Below, piece by piece: positions 54,424 to 62,854 of a DNA stretch of 64,000 nt (the stretch's first letter is position 1; each line of letters begins with the position of its first letter). The stretch is taken from contig NZ_JOEV01000002.1 of NCBI RefSeq assembly GCF_000721105.1, positions 620,001 to 684,000 on the forward strand, in the 5' to 3' direction. The position numbers and the translations under genes are program-made. The notes below the pieces were generated by a model. It was not told the DNA's origin, ran no database searches, and saw only the letters and a program-made list of their open reading frames with translations. The DNA is from Streptomyces cellulosae. Lineage in GTDB: Bacteria; Actinomycetota; Actinomycetes; Streptomycetales; Streptomycetaceae.

Positions 54424-55287
54424 TCAACTCCCAGGCGGCCGCTGGGCGGGGCCGGTGAAGTGCTGGCGGATCTCGCCGATTCCCTCGATGCGGCTGACGA
54501 GTTCGTCGCCGGCGGTGAGGTAGCGCGGCGGGTTCATGCGGTTGCCGACGCCTGCCGGAGTGCCGGTGAAGATCAGGTCACCGGGGAAGAGTGGCAGCAC
54601 GGCCGAGAGCCGGGCGATGAGCTCCGGCACCGGGAAGATCATGGACTTGGTGCGGTCCCGCTGGACGACCTCGCCGTTCAGCACTCCGGTGATCTCGAGG
54701 TCGTCGGGGTCGTCGAGTTCGTCCGGGGTGACCAGGACGGGGCCGACGGGGCCGAAGCCGGGGAAGGACTTGCCCAAGCTGAACTGGGCGGGTTTTCCCT
54801 GGAGTTGGGTGACACGTTCGGACAGGTCCTGACCCACGGCCAGAGCGGCCACCGCCTCCCAGGCGTCGTCCTCGCTCACCCGGTACGTCTCTCGGCCGAC
54901 CACGGCGACGAGTTCGACTTCCCAGTCGACCTTGCCCGGGGGGAGGGCGACGCTGGTGTGCGGACCGGTGACGCAGGCCGGGAACTTGGTGAAGACGAGC
55001 GGTTCCTCGGGCGGGGTGAAACCCGCCTCCGCGGCGTGCGGTGGGTAGTTGAGGGCGACGGCGAACACCTGGCGGGGGCGGGGCACCGGCGCGTCGAGCG
55101 CGGTGGGGACGACCGGGATGTCGTACGCCTCCTCGGGCAGCCCGGCCGCCCAGTCGCGTAGGCGTGGCCAGTCCTCCAGCAGTGCCATGGGGTCGTTGGG
55201 CAGCCTGCCCTGCGAGGCCCAACGGACGTTCGCGGCCCGGTCGCCGCTGACCACGACGCTGTGGCCGCCGAGGACGCCGAGCCTCAC
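54424..55287 (-). CDS. Fumarylacetoacetate hydrolase-family protein 1
   Basis: 287 residues. Metal ligands: Glu123 and Glu125 (DWEVELVAVVG) and Asp154 (VGQDLSERV). LNYPPHAAEAGF and IFTGTPAGVGNRM are family blocks. FAH proteins cleave or decarboxylate 1,3-diketo or oxo-enoate acids, or hydrate 2-hydroxypentadienoate. GTG 55287 overlaps the stop of the second FAH gene (GTGA), so the two are translated together and may form a heteromer or act in sequence. Confidence 0.9.
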   Translation of the reverse strand: MRLGVLGGHSVVVSGDRAANVRWASQGRLPNDPMALLEDWPRLRDWAAGLPEEAYDIPVVPTALDAPVPRPRQVFAVALNYPPHAAEAGFTPPEEPLVFTKFPACVTGPHTSVALPPGKVDWEVELVAVVGRETYRVSEDDAWEAVAALAVGQDLSERVTQLQGKPAQFSLGKSFPGFGPVGPVLVTPDELDDPDDLEITGVLNGEVVQRDRTKSMIFPVPELIARLSAVLPLFPGDLIFTGTPAGVGNRMNPPRYLTAGDELVSRIEGIGEIRQHFTGPAQRPPGS

Positions 55288-56156
55288 CAGTCCACCTTCG
55301 CGGGTACGGGGGTCCCGTGCCCCTCCTGCCAGCTGACGATGGGGGTGCGCAGCACGCCGAGGCGCTCGACCTCGGCCTCGACGACGTCGCCGGGCTTGAG
55401 GTACATGTCGGGGTCACCGCTGAAGCCGGCCACGCCCTGGACGGTTCCGGTCGTGATGAGGTCGCCGGCGCTGTAGCCCTGCGGGGAGTGGTAGGCGACC
55501 AGGTGCGGGATGGAGACCGACATACGGCTGGTGTTGGACTTCTGCCGGACCACGCCGTTGACCCGCAGTTCCATGTCGAGGTTCTGCGGGTCGGGGATCT
55601 CGTCGGCGGTGACGATGTACGGGCCGACCGGGCAGAAGGTGTCGATGGCCTTGCAGAAGGAGAAGACGCCGGACTCCATCTCGCGGCGCTGGATGTCGCG
55701 GGCGGTGATGTCGTTGAAGACGACGTAGCCGGCGATGTGGTCGGACGCGTCGTCGACGCCGAAGAACTTGCCCCGCCTGCCGATGACGACGGCGATCTCC
55801 AACTCGTAGTCCAGCTCGCTGGTCAGGTGCTCCGGGTAGATGACCGGCTCCTCCGGGCCGACGATCGCGTCGACGTTCTGGAAGAACACGATGCCCTTGT
55901 GCATGGGGTGCGACCAGTCGACGTTCTTCGACTCGTCCTCGTGCTCACGGAAGTTGCCGGAGGTGTGGAAGAACTTCTTCGGCACGATCGGAGCGCGCGG
56001 TGTCACGTCGTCCAGCCGCAGCCGGTCACCGGTCTCCGAGACCTTGCCGTCGCGCTCGAAGTACTCCCGGGTGCTGCGGACTTCGAGGGGCAGCACAAGG
56101 CGTTCCTCCAGTTCCAGCCTGCCGACCCGTCCGTCGTCGAAGGTGATCAGTTTCAC
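55284..56156 (-). CDS. Fumarylacetoacetate hydrolase-family protein 2
   Basis: 290 residues. Metal ligands: Glu118 and Glu120 (LDYELEIAVVIG) and Asp149 (FNDITARDIQ). FFHTSGNFREHEDE and ITTGTVQGVAGF are family blocks; TVQGV replaces the common TPxGV. GTG 56156 starts the operon (FAH2-FAH1-SDR); only a weak TAGG precedes it, and the IclR-type operator lies 8 bases upstream. Possible functions include acylpyruvate hydrolase and 5-oxopent-3-ene-tricarboxylate decarboxylase or isomerase. Confidence 0.9.
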   Translation of the reverse strand: MKLITFDDGRVGRLELEERLVLPLEVRSTREYFERDGKVSETGDRLRLDDVTPRAPIVPKKFFHTSGNFREHEDESKNVDWSHPMHKGIVFFQNVDAIVGPEEPVIYPEHLTSELDYELEIAVVIGRRGKFFGVDDASDHIAGYVVFNDITARDIQRREMESGVFSFCKAIDTFCPVGPYIVTADEIPDPQNLDMELRVNGVVRQKSNTSRMSVSIPHLVAYHSPQGYSAGDLITTGTVQGVAGFSGDPDMYLKPGDVVEAEVERLGVLRTPIVSWQEGHGTPVPAKVDW

Positions 56157-56163
56157 TGTGCCT

Positions 56164-56182
56164 ACTTTCGTAGAGTGAAAGT
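56164..56182. promoter_or_regulatory. IclR-regulon operator, FAH promoter
   Basis: ACTTTC-N7-GAAAGT, a perfect 6-7-6 inverted repeat, overlaps a TATAAC -10-like box (minus strand, 56186-56181) and ends 8 bases before the FAH start. A second symmetric element, ATTCAC-TGT-GTGAAT, follows at 56186-56200. Same layout at 56890-56908 and 58602-58620. Confidence 0.75.
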
Positions 56183-56219
56183 TATATTCACTGTGTGAAT
56201 TGAGTTGAGTATTGAAGGG

Positions 56220-56846
56220 TCACCGTGGGCTGTCAAGGCGTTCCCGTGGCTGAGGCCCGCGGTCATCCGCACCGGATGTGCCGCCCTCGCCCAGGAAAAC
56301 CCGCAGCTGGAGAGCGAGCATGGAGTAGTAGCCGACCAGCGTCGTCAGCTCGAACACACCGCGTTCTCCGGTTGCGGCCAGGGCGTCGGCGTACTCGGCG
56401 TCGTTCAATGTGCCGTGCCGCAGCAGTGCCCTCGTCGCCCGCAGGGCACCGCGCTCCGCCCGCTCGGTGAGTTCCGGCATCCGGCCGGCCCGCAGTGCGG
56501 CCATCTCCGATTCGTCCAGGCCCGCGCTGGTGCGGCCGACGGCTTCGTGGGCTTCCCGCTCGAAGGCGCTGTCGAAGTGGGCGGCCACGGCGAGGATCGC
56601 CATTTCCCGCACGCGATCGCTCAGCGAGGAGTTGTAGCGCACGGCCGCGCCGAGGGCCTGCGTCGCGAGGCCCACCGGGGGACTCAGCAACATGGCGTTG
56701 AAGGGGCCGCGCAGCCGTCCCTCCTGGTCGGTCAGGGGAAACGCCTGCGGCCCCGAGGCGCGGGCGCCGCCGGTGATGGCCCGGTAGACCTCGGCCTGCT
56801 CCTCGTCCAGTTCACCGGGCAGCAGCCCGCCCAGACGCACTCCCAT
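56220..56846 (-). CDS. Carboxymuconolactone decarboxylase-like (AhpD fold) protein
   Basis: 208 residues. The fold markers are LSDRVREMAILAVAAHFDSA, FEREAHEAVGRTSAGLDESE and the last helix LVGYYSMLALQLRVF. The AhpD CxxC pair is absent, so a decarboxylase-like rather than peroxidase-like activity fits. CAGGAGGAC precedes ATG 56846. It is divergent from the iclR gene with an operator between them. Linked FAH and SDR genes suggest a role in an oxo-acid or lactone pathway. Confidence 0.85.
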   Translation of the reverse strand: MGVRLGGLLPGELDEEQAEVYRAITGGARASGPQAFPLTDQEGRLRGPFNAMLLSPPVGLATQALGAAVRYNSSLSDRVREMAILAVAAHFDSAFEREAHEAVGRTSAGLDESEMAALRAGRMPELTERAERGALRATRALLRHGTLNDAEYADALAATGERGVFELTTLVGYYSMLALQLRVFLGEGGTSGADDRGPQPRERLDSPR

Positions 56847-56889
56847 GTCCGTCCTCCTGGTTGCCCCATGGGGGATAAATCTGATGCTG

Positions 56890-56908
56890 ACTTCCATACA
56901 ATGAAAGT
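56890..56908. promoter_or_regulatory. IclR-regulon operator, CMD/iclR promoter
   Basis: ACTTCC-N7-GAAAGT, one mismatch from the perfect repeat at 56164-56182, lies between the divergent decarboxylase-like gene (starts 56846) and the iclR gene. Confidence 0.7.
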
Positions 56909-56964
56909 GGACCGGGTTCCTCCTGGCGTCCACTGTGCCCAGCAGACAGAAAGCGAGACCTTCC

Positions 56965-57786
56965 GTGTCGCCGCGTGAAAAGCCGACCGACTCCCTGCCC
57001 GCCGACGGCTCCGCGGCGTCCAGGCGCAGCTACCACGTCGAGGCACTGGCCAAGGGACTGCGGCTGCTCGGGCAGTTCTCCGAACAGCGGTCGTCGATGA
57101 AGCTGACAGACATGGCCGCCGAGGCCGGAGTGCCGTTGCCGACCGCTTTCCGGATGGCCGCCACCCTGGTGACCGAGGGCTTCCTGGAGCAGTTGCCGGA
57201 CGGCGCCTATCGTCCGGCCCCCAAAGTCCTCACACTGGGCTTCGCGGCGTTGCGCGGCATGGACGTGGTGGAACTCGCCGACGGGCCGCTGCGCCGGCTC
57301 GCCGCCACGACGGGTCAGACGGTCAACCTGGGCACCCTGTCCGGCGATCGAGTGCTGTACCTGATCCGGCTGCGCAACAACGACCTGGTGACCGCCAACA
57401 TCCAGGTGGGCTCGCGGCTTCCTGCCGTCAACACCTCCATCGGAAAAGTCCTGTTGAGCGGTCTGGACGACGCCGAGCTGCACAAGCGCCTCACCGAGGA
57501 GTCCTTCACCGGGGCGACCGGCCCCAACGCGATCCGGTCCCTGGCGGAGCTGGGCCCGGTGCTGGCCGATGTTCGCGAGCGGGGTTGGGCGGTACAGGAC
57601 GAGGAACTCGCCTACGGCCTGCGCTCGGTGGCCGCGCCCCTGCGTGACGCCTCCGGTTCGGTGGTGGCCGCGGCCAATGTCGCTGTACCCGCGATGGGAT
57701 TTCCCGTCACCCGACTGCTCGACGAGCTGCGCCCGCGCCTGCTGAACACCTGTCAGGAGATCACGCGGCTGCTCGGCGGAAGGTGA
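56965..57786 (+). CDS. IclR-family regulator of the FAH/SDR group
   Basis: 273 residues from GTG 56965; GTG 56935 is an in-frame alternative. A 30-residue polar N-terminus precedes the winged helix (YHVEALAKGLRLLGQF, MKLTDMAAEAGVPLPTAFRM). The effector domain has GPLRRLAATTGQTVNLGTL, VNTSIGKVLLSG and VAAPLRDASGSVVAAANVAV. It is surrounded by three copies of ACTTTC-N7-GAAAGT at its own, the FAH and the SDR promoters, which makes it the likely binder. Confidence 0.9.
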   Translation: MSPREKPTDSLPADGSAASRRSYHVEALAKGLRLLGQFSEQRSSMKLTDMAAEAGVPLPTAFRMAATLVTEGFLEQLPDGAYRPAPKVLTLGFAALRGMDVVELADGPLRRLAATTGQTVNLGTLSGDRVLYLIRLRNNDLVTANIQVGSRLPAVNTSIGKVLLSGLDDAELHKRLTEESFTGATGPNAIRSLAELGPVLADVRERGWAVQDEELAYGLRSVAAPLRDASGSVVAAANVAVPAMGFPVTRLLDELRPRLLNTCQEITRLLGGR

Positions 57787-57832
57787 GGGACGAAGCGGTC
57801 TGCGGTGCCGTCCTGTCCGGTCGGCTCCTGGC

Positions 57833-58588
57833 TCAGACGAGTGTGCGGCCACCGTCCACATAAAGCACCTGCCCCGTGATGAATGACGCCCGCGCCGAGG
57901 CGAGGAACAGCACGGCGCCGACCACGTCCTGCGGGGTGCCCAGACGCCCGGCCGGAACCAGGCCGAGCATCTCCTCGCGCATCCCCGGCCTGGCCAGGTA
58001 CTCGCGAGTCAGTTCGGTCTCCGTGTAGCCAGGGGCGACCGCGTTGACGGTCACGCCGTCGGCGGCCCACTCCCGGGCCATCACCTTCGCCAGCTGGTCC
58101 AGTCCGCCCTTGGTCGCGGCGTAGGGGGCATGGTGCGGGTGGGCGAGCCGGGAGGAGACGGAGGAGAAGAACACCATGCTCCCGCGCCCGGCCTGGCGCA
58201 TCAGACGTCCCGCCGCCCGCCCGGCATAGAAGGCGCTCGACAGGTTCAGCGCAAGGATCCGCTCCCACGTCTCGTCCGGTGTGTCGACCACAGCCCGGCG
58301 GTCGTTGGTTCCCACCGCGTGCACCAGCACGTCCAGCCCACCGAGCGCGTCGGCCGCCGCCCGGACGGCTTCCTCGCAGCCCGTCGAGGTCGTGACATCG
58401 GCCGGAATCACGTGCACATCGACGTCCGCGAGTGCCGGCTCGTCCCGCAGAGCCTTGAGCTTCGACTCGTCCACGTCCACGACGGCCAGGTGCGCGTCGG
58501 CGTCCGCGAGTCCCCGGGCGCAGGCGGCACCCAGGCCGCCGGCCCCTATGACGAGCGCCCGGCTGCCTTCCAGTCCCAACCACGTCAC
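57833..58588 (-). CDS. Short-chain dehydrogenase/reductase of the IclR group
   Basis: 251 residues. The cofactor motif is a variant, GAGGLGAACARGLAD, then the NAD-type DVD, AVGTNDR (for NNAG), the catalytic Ser in SSVSSRLAH, YAATKGGLDQLAK, and the end FITGQVLYVDGGRTLV. GTG 58588 with GAGGGA eight bases upstream is preferred; GTG 58603 would lie inside the operator. It converges on the iclR gene, and its promoter carries the operator 58602-58620. Confidence 0.88.
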   Translation of the reverse strand: MTWLGLEGSRALVIGAGGLGAACARGLADADAHLAVVDVDESKLKALRDEPALADVDVHVIPADVTTSTGCEEAVRAAADALGGLDVLVHAVGTNDRRAVVDTPDETWERILALNLSSAFYAGRAAGRLMRQAGRGSMVFFSSVSSRLAHPHHAPYAATKGGLDQLAKVMAREWAADGVTVNAVAPGYTETELTREYLARPGMREEMLGLVPAGRLGTPQDVVGAVLFLASARASFITGQVLYVDGGRTLV

Positions 58589-58601
58589 GGCTGTTTCCCT
58601 C

Positions 58602-58620
58602 ACTTTCGTGGAATGAAAGT
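58602..58620. promoter_or_regulatory. IclR-regulon operator, SDR promoter
   Basis: A perfect ACTTTC-N7-GAAAGT, followed at once by a second ACTTTC at 58622, so that TGAAAGT-A-ACTTTCA (58614-58628) is also symmetric. TTTCACTGTG recurs next to this site and next to the FAH site. A degenerate copy, CCTTTC-N7-GAAAAC, is at 58790-58808. Confidence 0.75.
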
Positions 58621-58628
58621 AACTTTCA

Positions 58629-59026
58629 CTGTGACGACAGGCGCTTCAGTGATGGGATGTCCATCGCGGGAGTGCGACCCGTCGGTGGCCCCCGGACCGG
58701 CCGACGAACGGGCATCCGGGGCATACCATGCGGTTGATCAGGCCGACTGGGTGTAATGCTGCGTGACCCCGGCGTGGAGGGGAACGCGCCCTTTCGTTGA
58801 TTGAAAACGGTGTCCGGCACGGAACGGGACAGCGGGCGCGGGTGCCCTGGGTGAGCCGCTTGGGCCGGTCGACACCCGAAAGCTCGCAGGGCCGCACCGA
58901 CCAACTCGCGGCGGCTTCGCGCTCGTGAGGGATCGGTATGCCGGGCGCGAGAGTGACGTGCGGTGAACGGCTCCCGCCGCCGGGCGAGGCGCCTCCCCGT
59001 AGACCGGGCGTCCCGCGCTGAGGGTG
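58629..59026. other. Gap between SDR and MarR genes
   Basis: About 400 bases with no supported gene. The only recognisable element is the degenerate IclR-type site at 58790-58808. The reading frames that cross it have no ribosome sites or family likeness. Confidence 0.5.
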
Positions 59027-59584
59027 TCAGTGCGGGGGAATCAGCCGTCGCTGGGGTTCGGCGAGCGGTTGGGGCTGATGCCGGGAGACCTTGGCGAGCA
59101 GACGCGCGAGGGTGAGTTCCTCGTCGGGAGTCAGGTGCTCCAGCCAGCTCTTCTGACGATGCGCGGTCCACCAGTGCAAAAACTCGTCGATGACGGTCTC
59201 GCCCTGCTCGGTGAGGGTGACGACGAGCATGCGTCCGTCGTCGGGCCGGGGCGTCCGGGTGAGCAGGCCGGCCCGTTCCAGGGTGTGCAGTGCTGAGGTG
59301 ACGCTCGCGGTGGAGATGCTCAGCAGGTCGGCGAGTCTGCGCGGGGACATCGGACCGTCGTACTTGAGCGTGGTCATCAGCCGGAAGCCGGCGAAGGTCA
59401 GCCCGGCGGGGCGGGCGAAGTTGGTTTCGATGTCGCGTTCGATCTTCTTGGCGACACGGACCAGGTTGAAGCCCACCGACGTGGACGCCAGGTGCGGGTC
59501 GACGTCGGGCAGGTCGAAGCCGGAGGCGGCGGCCAGACGTTCGCCGTGGCGCCGCGCGGCCGGATCTTGTGTCACGGCCACCAC
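59027..59584 (-). CDS. MarR-family regulator
   Basis: 185 residues. The winged helix is AGLTFAGFRLMTTLKYDGPM, SPRRLADLLSISTASVTSAL, then the wing TPRPDDGRMLVVTLTEQG. N- and C-terminal helices for dimerisation are present. GTG 59584 (or 59578). It is divergent from the carotenoid oxygenase gene, with a symmetric GCTAGA-AG-TCTAGC element in the gap, so it probably represses that gene until a phenolic ligand binds. Confidence 0.9.
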   Translation of the reverse strand: MVAVTQDPAARRHGERLAAASGFDLPDVDPHLASTSVGFNLVRVAKKIERDIETNFARPAGLTFAGFRLMTTLKYDGPMSPRRLADLLSISTASVTSALHTLERAGLLTRTPRPDDGRMLVVTLTEQGETVIDEFLHWWTAHRQKSWLEHLTPDEELTLARLLAKVSRHQPQPLAEPQRRLIPPH

Positions 59585-59646
59585 TCTGCCTTCGTCACCA
59601 GGACCCTCACAAGAGACTCAGGCTTCATCTTCTGCCCTCCACTGTC

Positions 59647-59676
59647 TTGACATATCGGTTTCGGGCGCCTTCTACT
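59647..59676 (+). promoter_or_regulatory. Promoter of the carotenoid oxygenase gene
   Basis: TTGACA at 59647-59652 and TCTACT at 59671-59676 are 18 bases apart, giving a short leader to the start at 59720. Confidence 0.55.
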
Positions 59677-59687
59677 GCACCCAAGTC

Positions 59688-59701
59688 GCTAGAAGTCTAG
59701 C
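59688..59701. promoter_or_regulatory. MarR operator candidate
   Basis: GCTAGA-AG-TCTAGC is a perfect inverted repeat just downstream of the -10 box at 59671-59676 and 18 bases before the oxygenase start. The position suits repression by the divergent MarR. Confidence 0.6.
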
Positions 59702-59719
59702 AATCTTCGGAGGTCTTCC

Positions 59720-61213
59720 ATGACTGCGCCGTCCACGCCCTCCCCCAGCCGCACAGGCATGCGGTTCCCCGACCAGCCGATCTACTCGGGCTGGGACACC
59801 CCCTCGCGCGTCGAGGCCGATCTGTTCGAGATCCTGGCCGACGGGGAGATCCCCCGCGACCTGTGCGGCCGCTACTACCAGATCGCTCCCGACCCGGCCT
59901 TTCCCAACCGCACTGGTGACGACATCCCCTTCAACGGCGACGGCATGCTGCGCATGTTCACCTTCGCCGACGGTCACGTCGACTACCGCAGCCGCTACGT
60001 GCGGACCGAGAAGCTGAAGCTGGAACGCGCCGCCCGCCGTTCGCTGTTCGGCGCCTACCGCAACCCCTACACCGACCACGTCACCGTGGCGGGCAGGAGC
60101 CGGGGGGCGGCGAACACCAGCGTCGCCTTCCACGCCGGGAAGCTCCTGGTCCTGAAGGAGGACGCCCGCCCCACGCGGATCGACACCGACTCCCTGGAGA
60201 CCGACGGGGTTTGGGACTTCGACGGTGGGGTCAGCAGCCCGACCTTCACCGCCCATCCCCGCGTCGACCCCGTGACAGGTGAGATGTTCGCCTTCGGATT
60301 CGAGGCGAAGGGTCTGGCCAGCCGGGACATCGCGTACTACGTCCTCGACGCCCACGGCAAGGTCGTGCACGAGGTGTGGTTGGAGGCCCCGTACACCAGC
60401 ATGATCCACGACTTCGTCGTCACCCAGGACTATGTGATCTTCCCGGTGATGCCCACCACCACCGACCTCGACCGGCTCAAGGCGGGCGGACCGCACTGGA
60501 AGTGGGACCCGTCCAAGGAAACCTGCCTCGGAGTGATGCCGCGCTACGGCACCGCCGACCAGATCCGCTGGTACCGCGGCCCGGCCCGGTGGGCCTACCA
60601 CTTCTTCAACGCCTACAACGAAGGCACCACCACCCACATCGACGGCTGTGTCGCGGAGGCGCAGGCGGCCCCGTTCATGTACCCCGACACGCTCGGCGGC
60701 CAATATGACGCCACCAAGGGCGTCAACAGGATCACCCGCTGGACGGTCGACTACGCGGCCGACGATGGCAAAGGCTTCGAAGAGCAGGTGCTCCAGCCGG
60801 AGTTCACCGAGTTCCCGCTCATCGACGACCGGGTCGAAACGGGCCGGCACAGCATCGGTTTCGCGGGGGCCTGTGTCATCGGTGACGAGCACAAGGGCGG
60901 CAACGGCATAGGGCGTCTCAACTCGATCCTGCGCTATGAGTTCGACAAGCAGCAGGCCACCGGACAGTACGTGCTGCCCGAGCACTTCACCTTCCAGGAG
61001 CCGGTCTTCGTGCCCCGCAGCGACGACGCTTCCGAGGGCGACGGCTATCTCCTGGCCCTGGCCAACAACTGGACCACGATGCTGAACGACCTGTTCATCC
61101 TCGACACCGCCGATCTGGCCGCCGGCCCTGTGGCCACCCTCCATCTCCCCCTTCGCCTGCGCAGCGGCATCCACGGGGCCTGGGTCCCTGAGCACCTCGT
61201 CCAGGTCGGCTGA
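59720..61213 (+). CDS. Carotenoid cleavage oxygenase-family enzyme (lignostilbene/isoeugenol oxygenase-like)
   Basis: 497 residues, seven-bladed propeller. The four iron-ligating His can be placed at 179 (FTAHPRVDP), 230 (MIHDFVVT), 294 (YHFFNAYNE) and 485 (GIHGAWVP). FNGDGMLRMF near the start is also typical. Bacterial members split stilbenes such as lignostilbene or resveratrol, or isoeugenol-type side chains, to aryl aldehydes, which would feed the aldehyde dehydrogenases here; apocarotenoid cleavage is the alternative. CGGAGG precedes ATG 59720. It is controlled by the divergent MarR. Confidence 0.9.
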   Translation: MTAPSTPSPSRTGMRFPDQPIYSGWDTPSRVEADLFEILADGEIPRDLCGRYYQIAPDPAFPNRTGDDIPFNGDGMLRMFTFADGHVDYRSRYVRTEKLKLERAARRSLFGAYRNPYTDHVTVAGRSRGAANTSVAFHAGKLLVLKEDARPTRIDTDSLETDGVWDFDGGVSSPTFTAHPRVDPVTGEMFAFGFEAKGLASRDIAYYVLDAHGKVVHEVWLEAPYTSMIHDFVVTQDYVIFPVMPTTTDLDRLKAGGPHWKWDPSKETCLGVMPRYGTADQIRWYRGPARWAYHFFNAYNEGTTTHIDGCVAEAQAAPFMYPDTLGGQYDATKGVNRITRWTVDYAADDGKGFEEQVLQPEFTEFPLIDDRVETGRHSIGFAGACVIGDEHKGGNGIGRLNSILRYEFDKQQATGQYVLPEHFTFQEPVFVPRSDDASEGDGYLLALANNWTTMLNDLFILDTADLAAGPVATLHLPLRLRSGIHGAWVPEHLVQVG

Positions 61214-61496
61214 TCCGGCGCAACGGCGACGACCGTCTCCACGCGGTCCCCGGACAGGACGCATCGAGCGCCATCTGTGGGGCCGCTTCCCCACCCGTGA
61301 GGACGGCGGTCAGCCTTCTCGGCCGTAGGCCCCGTCCCGCACGACGGGCCGTGCGGCGGGATGCCAGCCGCCACGGGCCCTGAGCAGTGCCGCGCGCACC
61401 TCGCTGCTGTGCTCGGCGGCCATGACCCTTCCGTAGATCGGCGCGGCGGCCGGGCGGCGTGGGCGCGTCGGATCCCCCTCCGAGTCCGGACAACGG

Positions 61497-62708
61497 TTAC
61501 CGGCGACGGCCGAGCAGCAGCCCGCCGGCGACCAGGGCCGAGGCGAGACCGAGGATGCCGACGGCGTGGGCCATGCTGCCGGTGGCCGATTCCAGGCCGA
61601 TCAGGACGAGCGGGCAGATGAACTCGCCCGCGAAGAAGGCGGCCGTCCACAGACCGGTGCCGCGGCCCCGGTCGGCGTAGCTGAGCCTGGACATCGCGAT
61701 GGTCAGCAGCGAGGGCAACAGCATGCCGGTGCCGAGGCAGTTGAGCACCGCACCGACGATCACGATCACCGGACTGTTCGCCAGAGCGATCACCACGAAA
61801 CCGGCCGCGCACAGGGCGAACACCAGGGGCAGCCTCCGGTCCGGGCTGCCGGACAGTCTGGTGAAGGCGATGGAACCGACCACGGTGGCGGCGCTGGCGA
61901 CCGCGGTGGCCAGGCCGATGACGCCGGTGGACTTCACGCCCAGGTCGTCGAGCAGGTAGGACATCTCGACGGGCACGGTGTAGAAGACCATCGCGCCGAA
62001 CACGGTGAGTGCGCAGATGCCCGCCAGCAGGCGCACGGGGAACGGCCTCTTCTCGCCCGCAGGTTCTTCGGCTTCCACGGTGCCGGCCGGCCTGGGCCCG
62101 GACAGGGTGAGCGCCATCGCGGGGGCCAGCAGCAGGCCCACGGCGTAGATCCAGAAGGGCGCGCGCCAGCCCGCCGAGCCGAGGGCGCCGCCGATGACGA
62201 AGAACGCGGTGGCGGAGATGGAGGCGCACATGGTCTGCAGAGCCAGGTAGCGTTCCCGCGTCCGACCGCTGTAGTAGTCGCCGATCAACGTGGTGCAGCA
62301 GGTCATGATGGCCGCCTCGGCGATGCCGACCAGCACCCGGCTGATCACGATGGCGCCGAGCGAGTCCAGCCACAGCGGGGCGGTACCGAGCAGCGCGTAC
62401 ACAAGCGTCGCCGCGACCAGCAGCCGTACCCGGCCGAGGCGGTCCACGATGACACCCGCGAAGGGGGCGAGCAGGGCGAGCGCGAGTGCGGGGATGGTCA
62501 GGACGACCGGGACGAGGGTCTTCACTCCGGGCACGGTCGCGAAGTGTTCCTGCATCTTCGGCAGGACCGGCGCGAGGAGGACGGCGCCCAGCACCGGCAG
62601 ACAGCTGCCCGCCATCAGGAGCACGGCGCGCAGCGGCCCCGCGCTCTCGGTACTCGGGCGGAGGCTGTCGGCGGGCGCGGGCGCGGGTGGGGAAACGGGT
62701 CTGGACAT
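61497..62708 (-). CDS. MFS transporter
   Basis: 403 residues with about 12 membrane segments. LLAPVLPKMQEHFATVPG, loop 2-3 as FAGVIVDRLGRVRLL, and a second-half VFALCAAGFVVIALANSPV are seen. It may carry an aromatic substrate or product or act as efflux. ATG 62708 with GGAG six bases upstream; an upstream frame to 62777 is unsupported. It is convergent with the oxygenase gene and lies downstream of the lysR gene in the same direction. The 283 bases between it and the oxygenase stop show no gene. Confidence 0.88.
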   Translation of the reverse strand: MSRPVSPPAPAPADSLRPSTESAGPLRAVLLMAGSCLPVLGAVLLAPVLPKMQEHFATVPGVKTLVPVVLTIPALALALLAPFAGVIVDRLGRVRLLVAATLVYALLGTAPLWLDSLGAIVISRVLVGIAEAAIMTCCTTLIGDYYSGRTRERYLALQTMCASISATAFFVIGGALGSAGWRAPFWIYAVGLLLAPAMALTLSGPRPAGTVEAEEPAGEKRPFPVRLLAGICALTVFGAMVFYTVPVEMSYLLDDLGVKSTGVIGLATAVASAATVVGSIAFTRLSGSPDRRLPLVFALCAAGFVVIALANSPVIVIVGAVLNCLGTGMLLPSLLTIAMSRLSYADRGRGTGLWTAAFFAGEFICPLVLIGLESATGSMAHAVGILGLASALVAGGLLLGRRR

Positions 62709-62854
62709 GCCGAACTCCACGGGTGGTGGCAGGGGTGCGGCGCAGAACCGCTGCGGCTGGGTCACGCAGCGGGGCACCGGCGCACCAGGGGGACGCGCCC
62801 GGGACAGCGGGCGTCGGGGACTGCCCCGACTATGAGCCAGGCCGTTCCCGGCGA

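Noticed and set aside
58629..59026. A minus-strand frame crossing the SDR-MarR gap and running into the marR gene
   Set aside because: Arg/Pro-rich translation with no start signal; overlaps the well-supported marR gene in another frame.
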